Below, piece after piece: positions 30,888 through 38,819 of a stretch of DNA of 64,000 bases (its first letter is position 1; every line of letters begins with the position of its first letter). Below the pieces are notes generated by a model. It had not been told where the DNA came from. It did not search any database and saw only the letters and a list, made by a program, of their open reading frames with translations. The position numbers and the translations under genes were made by a program. Origin of the DNA: Mycobacterium sp. M26. Lineage in GTDB: Bacteria > Actinomycetota > Actinomycetes > Mycobacteriales > Mycobacteriaceae. The DNA lies in contig NZ_LN929907.1 of the NCBI RefSeq assembly GCF_001494595.1, forward strand, positions 372,001 to 436,000, read 5' to 3'.

Positions 30888-32228
30888 GTGGCATTCGACC
30901 CGAGCTTCGGTCCGACGCAGCTGGCCGCCCGAGCGGCATACTTGCTGCGCGGTAATGACTTGGGGGTGATGACCTCCGCCGCCCCCCAGCTCTACCCGCA
31001 CATGTGGAGTTGGGACGCGGCCTTCGTGGCGGTCGGTTTGGCCCCGCTCAGCGTCGAACGCGCCGTCGTGGAACTCGACACCCTATTGTCCGCGCAGTGG
31101 ACCAACGGGATGATCCCGCACATCGTGTTCGCCCACGGGGTCGACGGGTACTTCCCGGGGCCGGCCCGCTGGGCCTGTTCGGCGCTGGCCGCCCACGCCC
31201 CCCGCAGCCGCCACACCTCGGGTATCACGCAGCCGCCCGTGCACGCGATCGCAGTGCAGCGCATCCTCGACCGCGCCCGGATGCGGGGACGCTCCACCCG
31301 CGCCGTCGCCGAGGCGTTCCTGGACCGGCGGTGGGCGGATCTGGTCCGCTGGCATCGCTGGCTGGCGGAGGCTCGCGACCACAACGAGCGCGGCCGCATC
31401 ACGCTCTACCACGGCTGGGAGTCCGGGATGGACAACTCGCCGCGGTGGGATTCGGCCTACGCCAACGTGATTCCGGGAAACGTGCCGGAGTATCAGCGCG
31501 AGGACAACCACATCGTCACCGACCCCAGCCAGCGGCCCTCGGACCGAGAGTACGACCGCTACCTGTGGCTGCTCGAGGAGATGAAATCCGCCCGCTACGA
31601 CGACGAACTATTGCCGAAGGTGATGAGCTTCGCCGTCGAGGACGTGTTCGTCTCGGCGATCTTCGCGCTGGCCTGCGACGTGCTGGCCAACATCGGCGAG
31701 GAGTACAAGCGGCCGCTGGCCGACGTCCGCGAGCTGTACTCGTGGGCCGATCGATTCCGCACCGGCGTTGTCGCCACCACCGACGAACGTACCGGTGCGG
31801 CAAAGGATTTCGATGTACGCGCCGACAAGTGGATTGCCACCGAAACGGCGGCGCAGTTCGCCCCGCTGCTGTGCGGGGGCTTGCCGCACGACCAGGAGCG
31901 GGCATTGCTGCGGATCCTGGAAGGCCCCCGGTTCTGCGGGCATCCCGACCTCAAGTACGCGGTGATCCCGTCAACGTCGCCGGTGTCCAAGGACTTTCGG
32001 CCGCGCGAGTACTGGCGTGGCCCGGTGTGGCCGGTCCTGACATGGTTGTTCTCGTGGGCGTTCGCCCGCCGCGGTTGGTCCGAGCGGTCATTGATTCTGC
32101 GCCGAGAAGGCTTGCGGCAGGCCAGCGACGGCACCTTCGCCGAGTATTACGAGCCGTTCACCGGTGAACCGCTGGGCAGCATGCAGCAGTCGTGGACCGC
32201 GGCCGCCGTCCTGGACTGGCTGGGCTAG
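30888..32228 (+). CDS. ggh: Glucosylglycerate hydrolase (GH63)
   Basis: This enzyme hydrolyses glucosylglycerate, a solute and methylglucose-lipopolysaccharide precursor that mycobacteria store under nitrogen limitation. The product is 446 residues, the same length as the characterised M. hassiacum enzyme. The residues reported as catalytic there, Asp182 and Glu419, fall at the same numbers here: ESGMDNSPRWDS places D182, and AEYYEPFTGEP places E419. The (alpha/alpha)6-barrel motifs HMWSWDAAFVAVGL and REYWRGPVWPVLTWL are present. It starts GTG at 30888. The MarR gene overlaps its end by four bases on the opposite strand. Confidence 0.93.
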   Translation: MAFDPSFGPTQLAARAAYLLRGNDLGVMTSAAPQLYPHMWSWDAAFVAVGLAPLSVERAVVELDTLLSAQWTNGMIPHIVFAHGVDGYFPGPARWACSALAAHAPRSRHTSGITQPPVHAIAVQRILDRARMRGRSTRAVAEAFLDRRWADLVRWHRWLAEARDHNERGRITLYHGWESGMDNSPRWDSAYANVIPGNVPEYQREDNHIVTDPSQRPSDREYDRYLWLLEEMKSARYDDELLPKVMSFAVEDVFVSAIFALACDVLANIGEEYKRPLADVRELYSWADRFRTGVVATTDERTGAAKDFDVRADKWIATETAAQFAPLLCGGLPHDQERALLRILEGPRFCGHPDLKYAVIPSTSPVSKDFRPREYWRGPVWPVLTWLFSWAFARRGWSERSLILRREGLRQASDGTFAEYYEPFTGEPLGSMQQSWTAAAVLDWLG

Positions 32229-32680
32229 GACTCCGACTGGTCGGCGATCCGTTCCAGGGGGGCCAGTGCCCTGGCCAGGGTGTCGCGTTCCTCGTCGCTG
32301 AGCTTGGCCAGTAGCGAGGCCAGGTGCGCGCGGCGCAGGGCGAGTGCATCGCGGTGCTGCACCAACCCTTCCGGGGTCACTTCGACCAGAACGGCCCGCA
32401 GATCCGAGGGGTCGCGGGACCGCTTGACCAAGCCGAGCTTCTCAAGCCGACGGATCGCCACCGTGGTGGTGGGGGTGCGCACCCGCTCGCGGGCGGCGAG
32501 CTCGGTCATCCGGATCGGACCGGTCTCCAGCAGAGTGAGCAGGATCGATAACTGGGCGAGGGTGAGGTCGCCGCCCGTCGGGGTTCGCGGATCGCCCCGG
32601 CGCAAGACCGAGAACAACTTGGAGAGAACGCGCTGCAACTCCCCGGACAGGTCGGTGACCTGCGGTTCGGTCTCAATCAT
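32225..32680 (-). CDS. MarR family transcriptional regulator (Rv0042c homologue)
   Basis: This 151-residue dimeric regulator has the winged helix-turn-helix PIRMTELAARERVRTPTTTV followed by the basic recognition region AIRRLEKLGLVKRSRDPSD and the wing RAVLVEVTPEG. The N-terminus has the usual dimerisation helix. It corresponds to Rv0042c. It lies between the glucosylglycerate hydrolase gene (convergent) and the amino-acid ABC transporter genes; which of these it controls cannot be told. Confidence 0.9.
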   Translation of the reverse strand: MIETEPQVTDLSGELQRVLSKLFSVLRRGDPRTPTGGDLTLAQLSILLTLLETGPIRMTELAARERVRTPTTTVAIRRLEKLGLVKRSRDPSDLRAVLVEVTPEGLVQHRDALALRRAHLASLLAKLSDEERDTLARALAPLERIADQSES

Positions 32681-32745
32681 AGTTCGCTAGTCTAACCTGT
32701 CTGTGCTTGTCAACCGTTCGGTAATCGCGTTTTCTCCGACGGTGG

Positions 32746-33492
32746 TTACAGAACTTGGGACAGGAACCGTTGCAGCCGGTCGGTGGTGGCGGCGGTGAAG
32801 ATCTGATCGGGTGGCCCGGACTCGACGACCTTGCCGTGGTCCATGAACACCACCGAGTCGGCGGTGGACCGGGCGAACCCCATCTCATGGGTGACCACGA
32901 CCATCGTCATCCCGTCGGCGCCGAGTTCGGCGATCAGTGCCAGGATCCCCTTGACGAGTTCCGGATCCAGCGCCGAGGTGGCTTCGTCGAAGAACATCAC
33001 CTGCGGGGCCATCGCCAGCGCCCGGGCGATCGCCACCCGCTGCTGCTGGCCACCGGACAACGTCGCGGGCCGCACCTCGGCCTTGTGCTTGAGTCCCACC
33101 CGATCGAGTTGGGCCAGCGCCAGTTCCCGCGCCTCGTCGGCGGACAGCTTCTTGAGCTTGCGCGGGCCCAGTGCCACGTTGTCCACCACCGAGCGGTGCG
33201 GGAACAGATTGAAATGCTGGAACACCATGCCGATCCGCTGCCGCAGCTTGTCCGGATCGTCGCGCAGCACCGAGCGCCCGTCGAGCAGGATGTCGCCCTT
33301 GTCCGGTTCGTAGAGCCGGTTCAGCGTGCGCAACAGGGTGGACTTGCCCGACCCGGACGGGCCGATAATGGCCGCCGTCGTCCCGGCGGGTACCTCGACG
33401 TCGACACCGCGCAGGACGGCGTTGTTGCCGAACGCGAGGTGAATATCGTTGGCGGTCAACGAGACCGGCTCCGGACGCTGATGTTCGGCCAT
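32746..33492 (-). CDS. glnQ: Polar amino-acid ABC transporter ATP-binding protein
   Basis: This is a 248-residue ABC ATPase of the GlnQ/HisP type. Walker A is GPSGSGKST, the Q-loop is MVFQHFNLFPH, the signature is LSGGQQQR, Walker B is VMFFDEATS, and the switch histidine is in VVVTHEMGFAR. I chose the ATG at 33492, which overlaps the upstream permease stop by one base; longer upstream reading runs through the permease in another frame. With the fused binding protein-permease it forms a complete importer. The substrate is probably glutamine, glutamate or a related polar amino acid (inferred). Confidence 0.93.
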   Translation of the reverse strand: MAEHQRPEPVSLTANDIHLAFGNNAVLRGVDVEVPAGTTAAIIGPSGSGKSTLLRTLNRLYEPDKGDILLDGRSVLRDDPDKLRQRIGMVFQHFNLFPHRSVVDNVALGPRKLKKLSADEARELALAQLDRVGLKHKAEVRPATLSGGQQQRVAIARALAMAPQVMFFDEATSALDPELVKGILALIAELGADGMTMVVVTHEMGFARSTADSVVFMDHGKVVESGPPDQIFTAATTDRLQRFLSQVL

Positions 33493-35270
33493 CACACGAC
33501 CTCCTGACTCGTGAGTGCGGGATCCAGGGGGTCTTCCTCCGCCGGTGGTCGGCCGCGACGAAGCCGGGCGTCGATGTAGTTCACCAGGTGGGTCAGCGGA
33601 ATCGTCAGCAGCAGATAGAACAGACCCGCCGCCACCAACGGCGAGAGATTGCCGGTCTGGGCGTTGAGGTCGCGGCCCACCTGGAACAGCTCGCGCTGAC
33701 TGGCCACCAGGCCGAGGAAGTACACCAGCGAGGAGGCTTTCAGCAGCGAGATGAACTGGTTCACCAGAGCGGGCAGCACTCGGCGTATGCCTTGTGGCAC
33801 CACGACCAGTCGCATGGATGACGAGTAGCTGAAGCCCAGTGCGCGTGAGGCTTCCAGCTGACCGGGTTCCACGCTCTGAATGCCGGAGCGGAAGATCTCG
33901 CCGATGTAGGCCGCCGCCATCAGCCCCAGCGCGGCGATACCCAGCGGATAGGGGTTGTTCCCGGTGAGCCCGCCGACCACTGGGCCGATGCCCAGTCCGA
34001 TCAGCAGGATGATGACCACCTCGGGCAGTCCGCGGAAGATGTCGGTATAGATCCGGGCGGGTAGCCGCAGCCAGCGGGAGCGCGAAATCCCGGCCACCGC
34101 AAGCACCATGCCCAGTACCAGCCCGATGATGCTGGCGCTGATGGTCAGCAGCAGCGTGTTGGGCAGGCCGGTCTTGATGAGATCGGGGATCGCCTTCTTG
34201 TACAGCTCCCAGTCCAGGAAGGACTCCCGCAACTGGGTCAGCACCGATTTCGTGGCCACCGGGGTGGCGTCGGCCGGCTTCTGATTGGCTGCGGCGATGG
34301 CGGCGAAGTCGGGAAGTTGCGGCAGCGGAGCCGCTTTCGAGCCGGGCTTCCAGCCGGGCGGTAGCTCGCGGGGCACCCACTCGCTGTAGAGCCGCGACCA
34401 CGTGCCGTCGGCGATCACGGCGTCCAGGCCGGCGTTGAGCGCGTCGATCAGCGGCTGGTTCTCCTTGGCGACGGCATAGGCGACGAAATTGTCCAAGCTG
34501 AAGGTGTTTTCGACGATCACGGCCGGATCGCCCAACTTGACCGTGCCCTGCGCCTGTTGTGAGGGCGCCACCCACGCGTCGATCTGGCGCGTCTTGAGGC
34601 TGGCGTAGACGGTGTTGTAGTCGGGGAACTTGACCGGCTGCAGCTTGAGCGTGTCGATCACGTAGGACTCCTGCACCGTGCCCTGCACCACGCCGATGCG
34701 CTGGCCCGGCCCCAGCTTGTCGAAGCCGGTGATGGGAGAACCCGCGGGGACGACGAGGGAGAAGTAGCCGAAGTCATAGCCGTTGGTGAAGCCGACGGTG
34801 CGGCGACGGGCGTCGGTGGTGGTGATCGATGACGAGCCGACGTCGAACCGGCGTGCGGCGACCTGGGCGAGCAGCCCGGAGAACTCGGTGCCGACGAAAT
34901 TGATCTTCAGGCCGAGCTTGTCGGCGATCGCCCGCAGCAGTTCGTTGTCGAAACCGGTGAACTGGCCCTGGGAGTTGATGCAGATGCTGGGCGGTGCATC
35001 CGAGAGCGTGCCGACGGTCAGCGTTCCGGGCGTGATGAGCCGCAGCGCGTCGAGGTTGACCGAGCTCAGGGGTTCGGTGGTGGCCGTCGTGTACTTGTCC
35101 TCGCCGGGCCCCTGGGCGGCCGCAGCAAGATTGGTGGGCAGTGCGCTGGCCGACTTCTCACCAGGCGGGGCGCACTGGTCGGCGCTTGCCGGGGCCATCG
35201 GCGCCAGGCTGACGATCAGCAGCAGCGCGATCACGACGGCCAGCAGCCTGCGCCAGTAGGTGGTCATCAC
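33492..35270 (-). CDS. Amino-acid ABC transporter: substrate-binding protein fused to permease
   Basis: The 592-residue product joins two parts. Residues 1-31 are a signal peptide (LLAVVIALLLIVSLAPMAPA). Residues about 75-310 form a periplasmic binding protein (PPSICINSQGQFTGFDNELL, KINFVGTEFSGLLAQVAARR, DVGSSSITTTDARR). After a linker, residues about 355-570 form a HisM-type permease (GLPNTLLLTISASIIGLVLG) with the EAA-like motif LEASRALGFSYSSSMRLVVV. Such fusions occur in Gram-positive bacteria and keep the receptor at its permease. The ATPase gene follows with a one-base overlap. Confidence 0.92.
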   Translation of the reverse strand: MMTTYWRRLLAVVIALLLIVSLAPMAPASADQCAPPGEKSASALPTNLAAAAQGPGEDKYTTATTEPLSSVNLDALRLITPGTLTVGTLSDAPPSICINSQGQFTGFDNELLRAIADKLGLKINFVGTEFSGLLAQVAARRFDVGSSSITTTDARRRTVGFTNGYDFGYFSLVVPAGSPITGFDKLGPGQRIGVVQGTVQESYVIDTLKLQPVKFPDYNTVYASLKTRQIDAWVAPSQQAQGTVKLGDPAVIVENTFSLDNFVAYAVAKENQPLIDALNAGLDAVIADGTWSRLYSEWVPRELPPGWKPGSKAAPLPQLPDFAAIAAANQKPADATPVATKSVLTQLRESFLDWELYKKAIPDLIKTGLPNTLLLTISASIIGLVLGMVLAVAGISRSRWLRLPARIYTDIFRGLPEVVIILLIGLGIGPVVGGLTGNNPYPLGIAALGLMAAAYIGEIFRSGIQSVEPGQLEASRALGFSYSSSMRLVVVPQGIRRVLPALVNQFISLLKASSLVYFLGLVASQRELFQVGRDLNAQTGNLSPLVAAGLFYLLLTIPLTHLVNYIDARLRRGRPPAEEDPLDPALTSQEVV

Positions 35271-35310
35271 TAGAACGTAGTGGGGATGCCATGCTGAGCA
35301 CGGCTTCTGA

Positions 35311-35976
35311 TCACAGCGAATCCAACTGCGTGAACACTCCGCGGCGGTCCAGTTCAGCGATCAGCAGGTCGGCCATCAGGTCGGCGCGGTCCACACACGC
35401 GCGCCGGGCGCCCGCCGGATCGCGCCGGCAGATCGACGTGAACTCGACTTCGATGAGGGGTAGCAGGTGCGCGCGGGCGTCCTGGTATTCCGCCCAAAAG
35501 TTCCACGGCATGAAGCTGCGCGATGAGCTGATGGTGGCCTTCAGCCGGGGGCCGGCGTAGCCGTCGATCAGCACATCCCGGAAGCGGTCGGCCCCGTCGA
35601 GGTAGCTCCGTGGGCCGGTGGCGGCCCGCATGGCACCCATCGCCATCTCCAGGTCGGCGAGGATCTCAGGCCGGGGGTCGGTGGCGGCACGGGCGGATAC
35701 CGCTCCGGTCAGCAGGCCGTGCACCTCGTGGTGTTCGCGCAGGATGGCCTCGTCGAACTGCTGGACGAACGCCCCGCGGTGGTAGCGCGTGATGAGGATG
35801 CCGTCGTGTTCGAGCTGAAGCAAGGCCTCCTGCACGGGAACGCGGCTCAAACCGAGAGCGGCCGCGATCTCGTTGCGGTCAACGCGGTCACCGGACCGAA
35901 GCCTGCCCGACAGGAGTAGCTCGAGGATGTGGGCGACGACTTGGTCTTTCTCTTTGACTCCATAGCGTTTGGGCAT
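35311..35976 (-). CDS. GntR family regulator, FadR/FCD type (Rv0043c homologue)
   Basis: This 221-residue regulator has an N-terminal GntR winged helix (LRSGDRVDRNEIAAALGLSR, then VPVQEALLQLEHDGI) and a C-terminal FCD-type helical ligand domain. I chose the ATG at 35976 (MPKRYGVKEKDQ). It is divergent from the P450 gene across 128 bp, in which the palindrome AGACTGACAGTCT (36077-36089) is a candidate operator. It corresponds to Rv0043c in the conserved order; the P450 is inserted between it and the Rv0044c homologue. Confidence 0.9.
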   Translation of the reverse strand: MPKRYGVKEKDQVVAHILELLLSGRLRSGDRVDRNEIAAALGLSRVPVQEALLQLEHDGILITRYHRGAFVQQFDEAILREHHEVHGLLTGAVSARAATDPRPEILADLEMAMGAMRAATGPRSYLDGADRFRDVLIDGYAGPRLKATISSSRSFMPWNFWAEYQDARAHLLPLIEVEFTSICRRDPAGARRACVDRADLMADLLIAELDRRGVFTQLDSL

Positions 35977-36076
35977 GGCTCTCTCCGGCGCGGCCGGTGG
36001 GGAGGCCGGACCGCTGCCAGAATCCTGCCGCCTTGATCGCCGCAATGCCAGGTTAATCGGCCAAACGTCACAAACA

Positions 36077-36089
36077 AGACTGACAGTCT
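36077..36089. promoter_or_regulatory. Candidate GntR operator in front of the P450 gene
   Basis: AGACTGACAGTCT is a perfect palindrome with six-base arms and a one-base centre, 16 bp upstream of the P450 ATG. Its place in the divergent GntR-P450 spacer suits binding by the adjacent GntR protein. Binding is inferred only. Confidence 0.45.
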
Positions 36090-36104
36090 CGTTACGCTAC
36101 GCGC

Positions 36105-37280
36105 ATGACCACGACCGAACTGCCGGACGACTTCTATGTGGGCACGCCGATGGCGCAGGACCGCACGGCCGCGATGGAGTACCTACGCCGTCCCGGACCG
36201 GTGTACCGGGTCGGACCGACCTGGATCATCGCCAGCTACGACGGGGTGCGCTTCGCCCAGAAGAATCCGGACATCTTCTCCTCGGAGAAGGCGTTCGACG
36301 GTGTGGCCAATGCCATCAAGATGATTCCGCTTGCCATCGACCCGCCCAAGCACGCCGACTATCGGCGGGTACTCGACCCGATGTTCGGGCCCAAACGCAT
36401 GGACGCGATGGACGCCGATCTTCGCGCGCAGCTGCGCCGCCACATCGACCAGTTCGCCCCATTGGGCCGCTGCGACGTGGTCGAGGACTTGTCCTACAAG
36501 TTCCCCACCCAGGCGATCCTCACGCTGTTCGGGCTGCCGCTCGAGCACCTACCGCAGTTCCTCGACTGGACCTACGGGATCATCAAGGAAGCCAATGTCT
36601 CCTCACTCGGCGACGAGCCCACACCGCGGGTGATCGAGTGCAGCATGGCGCTATTCGGCTTCCTGGCCGAACAACTCGAGGCCAAGCGGCGCCACCCCGG
36701 CGAGGACATGCTCAGTGCGATCCTGGCCATCGACGGCGACGACGCCTGGACCGACGAGGAAATCCTCGGGCTGTGTTTCCTGATCGTGCTGGCCGGACTG
36801 GACACCGTCACCGGAGCGATCGGCTACTCGCTGCTCACCCTGGCGAAGGATCCGGCGTTGCGGCGCAAGCTGATCGACGATCCGGCGTTGATCTCGCCTT
36901 TCGTCGAGGAAGTGCTGCGCCTCGACGGTCCGGTGCCCGGGGTTCCGCGGCGGACCACCCGGGATGTCGAGGTCGAAGGCGTCACGATCCCCGCAGATTC
37001 CCAGGTGATGCTGCTGCTCGGTACCGCCAACCGGGAGGTGCCGTCGGCAGCCGAGCATCCCCACGAGATGGACCTCACGGCCAAACCGACACACCTGGGC
37101 TTCGGTGGCGGCATCCACCGCTGCCTCGGCTCCCACCTGGCGCGGCGCGAATTGCGGCTCACCATCGAGGAATTCCACGCCCGCATTCCCGAGTACCGGC
37201 TGGCCGGCGAAGCCAAGACGCTCTGGCCCGCCGGCACGCTCGGCCTGGAATCGCTGCCGCTGGAATTCGAACCCTGCTGA
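36105..37280 (+). CDS. Cytochrome P450
   Basis: This 391-residue soluble P450 has the haem-binding motif FGGGIHRCLGSHLARRE (thiolate Cys in HRCLG), the K-helix ExxR as EEVLR, and the oxygen-activation I-helix as LAGLDTVTG. No membrane anchor is present, as usual for bacterial P450s. It needs ferredoxin and a reductase, and neither is encoded next to it. The ATG at 36105 follows the candidate operator; no strong ribosome site is seen. The substrate is unknown. It ends two bases before the stop of the convergent LLM gene. Confidence 0.93.
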   Translation: MTTTELPDDFYVGTPMAQDRTAAMEYLRRPGPVYRVGPTWIIASYDGVRFAQKNPDIFSSEKAFDGVANAIKMIPLAIDPPKHADYRRVLDPMFGPKRMDAMDADLRAQLRRHIDQFAPLGRCDVVEDLSYKFPTQAILTLFGLPLEHLPQFLDWTYGIIKEANVSSLGDEPTPRVIECSMALFGFLAEQLEAKRRHPGEDMLSAILAIDGDDAWTDEEILGLCFLIVLAGLDTVTGAIGYSLLTLAKDPALRRKLIDDPALISPFVEEVLRLDGPVPGVPRRTTRDVEVEGVTIPADSQVMLLLGTANREVPSAAEHPHEMDLTAKPTHLGFGGGIHRCLGSHLARRELRLTIEEFHARIPEYRLAGEAKTLWPAGTLGLESLPLEFEPC

Positions 37281-37281
37281 C

Positions 37282-38070
37282 TCAGCGGCTGTCGCGCCAC
37301 CGGATCAGTGCCTGCGCGGCGCTGAGGTCGTAATCCGGTCCGTCGCAGCCGACGGTCATCAGCGTCACGCCCAGCGCGGCGAGCGCCTCGGCGTTAGCGG
37401 CCAGAGTCTCGGCGTCCCGGCCTTCCACGCCCGAGGAACGCTCGATGGTGGCCGGGTCACGGCCGACGTCCTGGCAGTGCTTGTCCAGTGCCGCAGCCTT
37501 GCCCGGGTAGGTCTCGGCGTTGGTGAAGCTGTGCCATTGATGGGCGTGCTCGGCCACCAACCGCAGCGTCTTGCGCTCACCCTGCCCGCCGATCAGGATC
37601 GGGATCTCGCGGGTGGGAGCGGGATTCAGTGTGGCCAGCCGTGAGGTGATCCGGGGCAGGGCCTGGGCCAGGTCGTCGAGGCGGCTGCCGACGGTGCCGA
37701 ACTCGTAGCCGTACTCGTCGTAGTCCTTCTGCTTCCAACCCGATCCGATGCCGAGAATCAGCCGCCCGCCCGAGATGTGGTCGACGGTGCGGGCCATGTC
37801 GGCGAGCAGTTCGGGGTTGCGATACGAGTTGCAGGTGACCAGCGCGCCGATCTGCACGCGCGAGGTCTGCTCGGCCCAGGCGCCGAGCATCGTCCAACAC
37901 TCGAAGTGCGCACCGTCCGGGTCGCCGTAGAGCGGAAAGAAGTGGTCCCAGTTGAAGACCACGTCGACGCCGATGTCCTCGCAGCGGCGCACCGCGTCGC
38001 GGATCTGGGCGTAATCGTCAGAGTGCTGGGGCTGAAGCTGGACACCGATGCGAATGGGATACGAAGACAT
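37282..38070 (-). CDS. LLM class F420-dependent oxidoreductase (Rv0044c homologue)
   Basis: This 262-residue luciferase-like TIM-barrel protein belongs to the F420-dependent LLM oxidoreductases. Seen: MSSYPIRIGVQLQPQHSDDY, the WDHFFPLYGDPDGAHFECWT region, LGALVTCNSYRNPELLADMA-like (IGALVTCNSYRNPELLADMA), and SGGRLILGIGSGWKQKDYDE (the glycine-rich FMN/F420 phosphate region). I chose the ATG at 38070. It corresponds to Rv0044c. The substrate is unknown. Confidence 0.9.
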   Translation of the reverse strand: MSSYPIRIGVQLQPQHSDDYAQIRDAVRRCEDIGVDVVFNWDHFFPLYGDPDGAHFECWTMLGAWAEQTSRVQIGALVTCNSYRNPELLADMARTVDHISGGRLILGIGSGWKQKDYDEYGYEFGTVGSRLDDLAQALPRITSRLATLNPAPTREIPILIGGQGERKTLRLVAEHAHQWHSFTNAETYPGKAAALDKHCQDVGRDPATIERSSGVEGRDAETLAANAEALAALGVTLMTVGCDGPDYDLSAAQALIRWRDSR

Positions 38071-38126
38071 AGCAGTCACACCTGAACCGTACGTCGGCTC
38101 ATACCCTGATATTCCCGCCGCCCCGA

Positions 38127-38762
38127 TCACGCCGACGATGCAGGCGGAGCGCCATAGATCGCGAACCAGAATGCGTGCCCCAGTGTCCGCGCCAGTGCGG
38201 CGTCCCCCGTCCTGCGGCCCCGGGCCAGGTGATCGTGGATCGCGGACATCGTGGCGGTGATGATGAAGCGAGCGGTGACGTCGGGGATGACGTCGGCGGA
38301 GACCAGACCCTCGGATTGTTCGCGGATCAGGCGGGCGGCGATCCGTTCGGCGTATCGGTCGACGATGCCGGCCAGTGGACCGCCGTCCGGCGCGCCACCC
38401 ACCTCGGTCAAGGCGAGGAAGACCTCGCGATGGTCTCTGGCGACCGCGATGAACTGCTCGTTGAGGGCGGCGAGTGCGTCCCAGGCCGGCGGTGCCGCAC
38501 CGGCGATCTGATCGCGCTGCCACCACGTGTCGGCGAGCTGGGTGTAGGCCTCGACGACCGGCTCGGCCGCCCGTGTCAGCAGTTCGTTCTTGTCAGCGAA
38601 GTAGCTGTAGAAGGTGGATCGCGAGACGCCGGCGGCGGTGAGGATCTCCTCGACCGCCAGATCTCCCGGACGCCGGCCATCGCGGAGCAGGGTGCGGAAA
38701 GCCTCGAGTATGCGGCTTTCGCTGGTCGTGCGCCGGACCCGCAGCCGGGTGCTTGACCTCAC
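38127..38762 (-). CDS. TetR family transcriptional regulator
   Basis: This is a TetR regulator of about 211 residues. The helix-turn-helix reads LAVEEILTAAGVSRSTFYSY followed by FADKNELL; the C-terminal ligand domain is helical. Two GTG starts exist: 38762 and 38798. The upstream one is only 21 bp from the divergent gene start and lies inside an 18-bp palindrome, so I chose 38762, which leaves the palindrome in the promoter. It probably controls the divergent molybdopterin oxidoreductase gene. Confidence 0.87.
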   Translation of the reverse strand: MRSSTRLRVRRTTSESRILEAFRTLLRDGRRPGDLAVEEILTAAGVSRSTFYSYFADKNELLTRAAEPVVEAYTQLADTWWQRDQIAGAAPPAWDALAALNEQFIAVARDHREVFLALTEVGGAPDGGPLAGIVDRYAERIAARLIREQSEGLVSADVIPDVTARFIITATMSAIHDHLARGRRTGDAALARTLGHAFWFAIYGAPPASSA

Positions 38763-38780
38763 AGCGACTAACTGTACATA

Positions 38781-38798
38781 GTGTTCTAGTTCGAACAC
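38781..38798. promoter_or_regulatory. Candidate TetR operator
   Basis: GTGTTCTAGTTCGAACAC has perfect GTGTTC/GAACAC arms around a six-base centre, the usual geometry of a TetR-family site. It lies between the TetR gene and the molybdopterin oxidoreductase start (38820), so one bound dimer could block both promoters. Confidence 0.6.
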
Positions 38799-38819
38799 AG
38801 CGTTTGATTAAGGGGTGAC

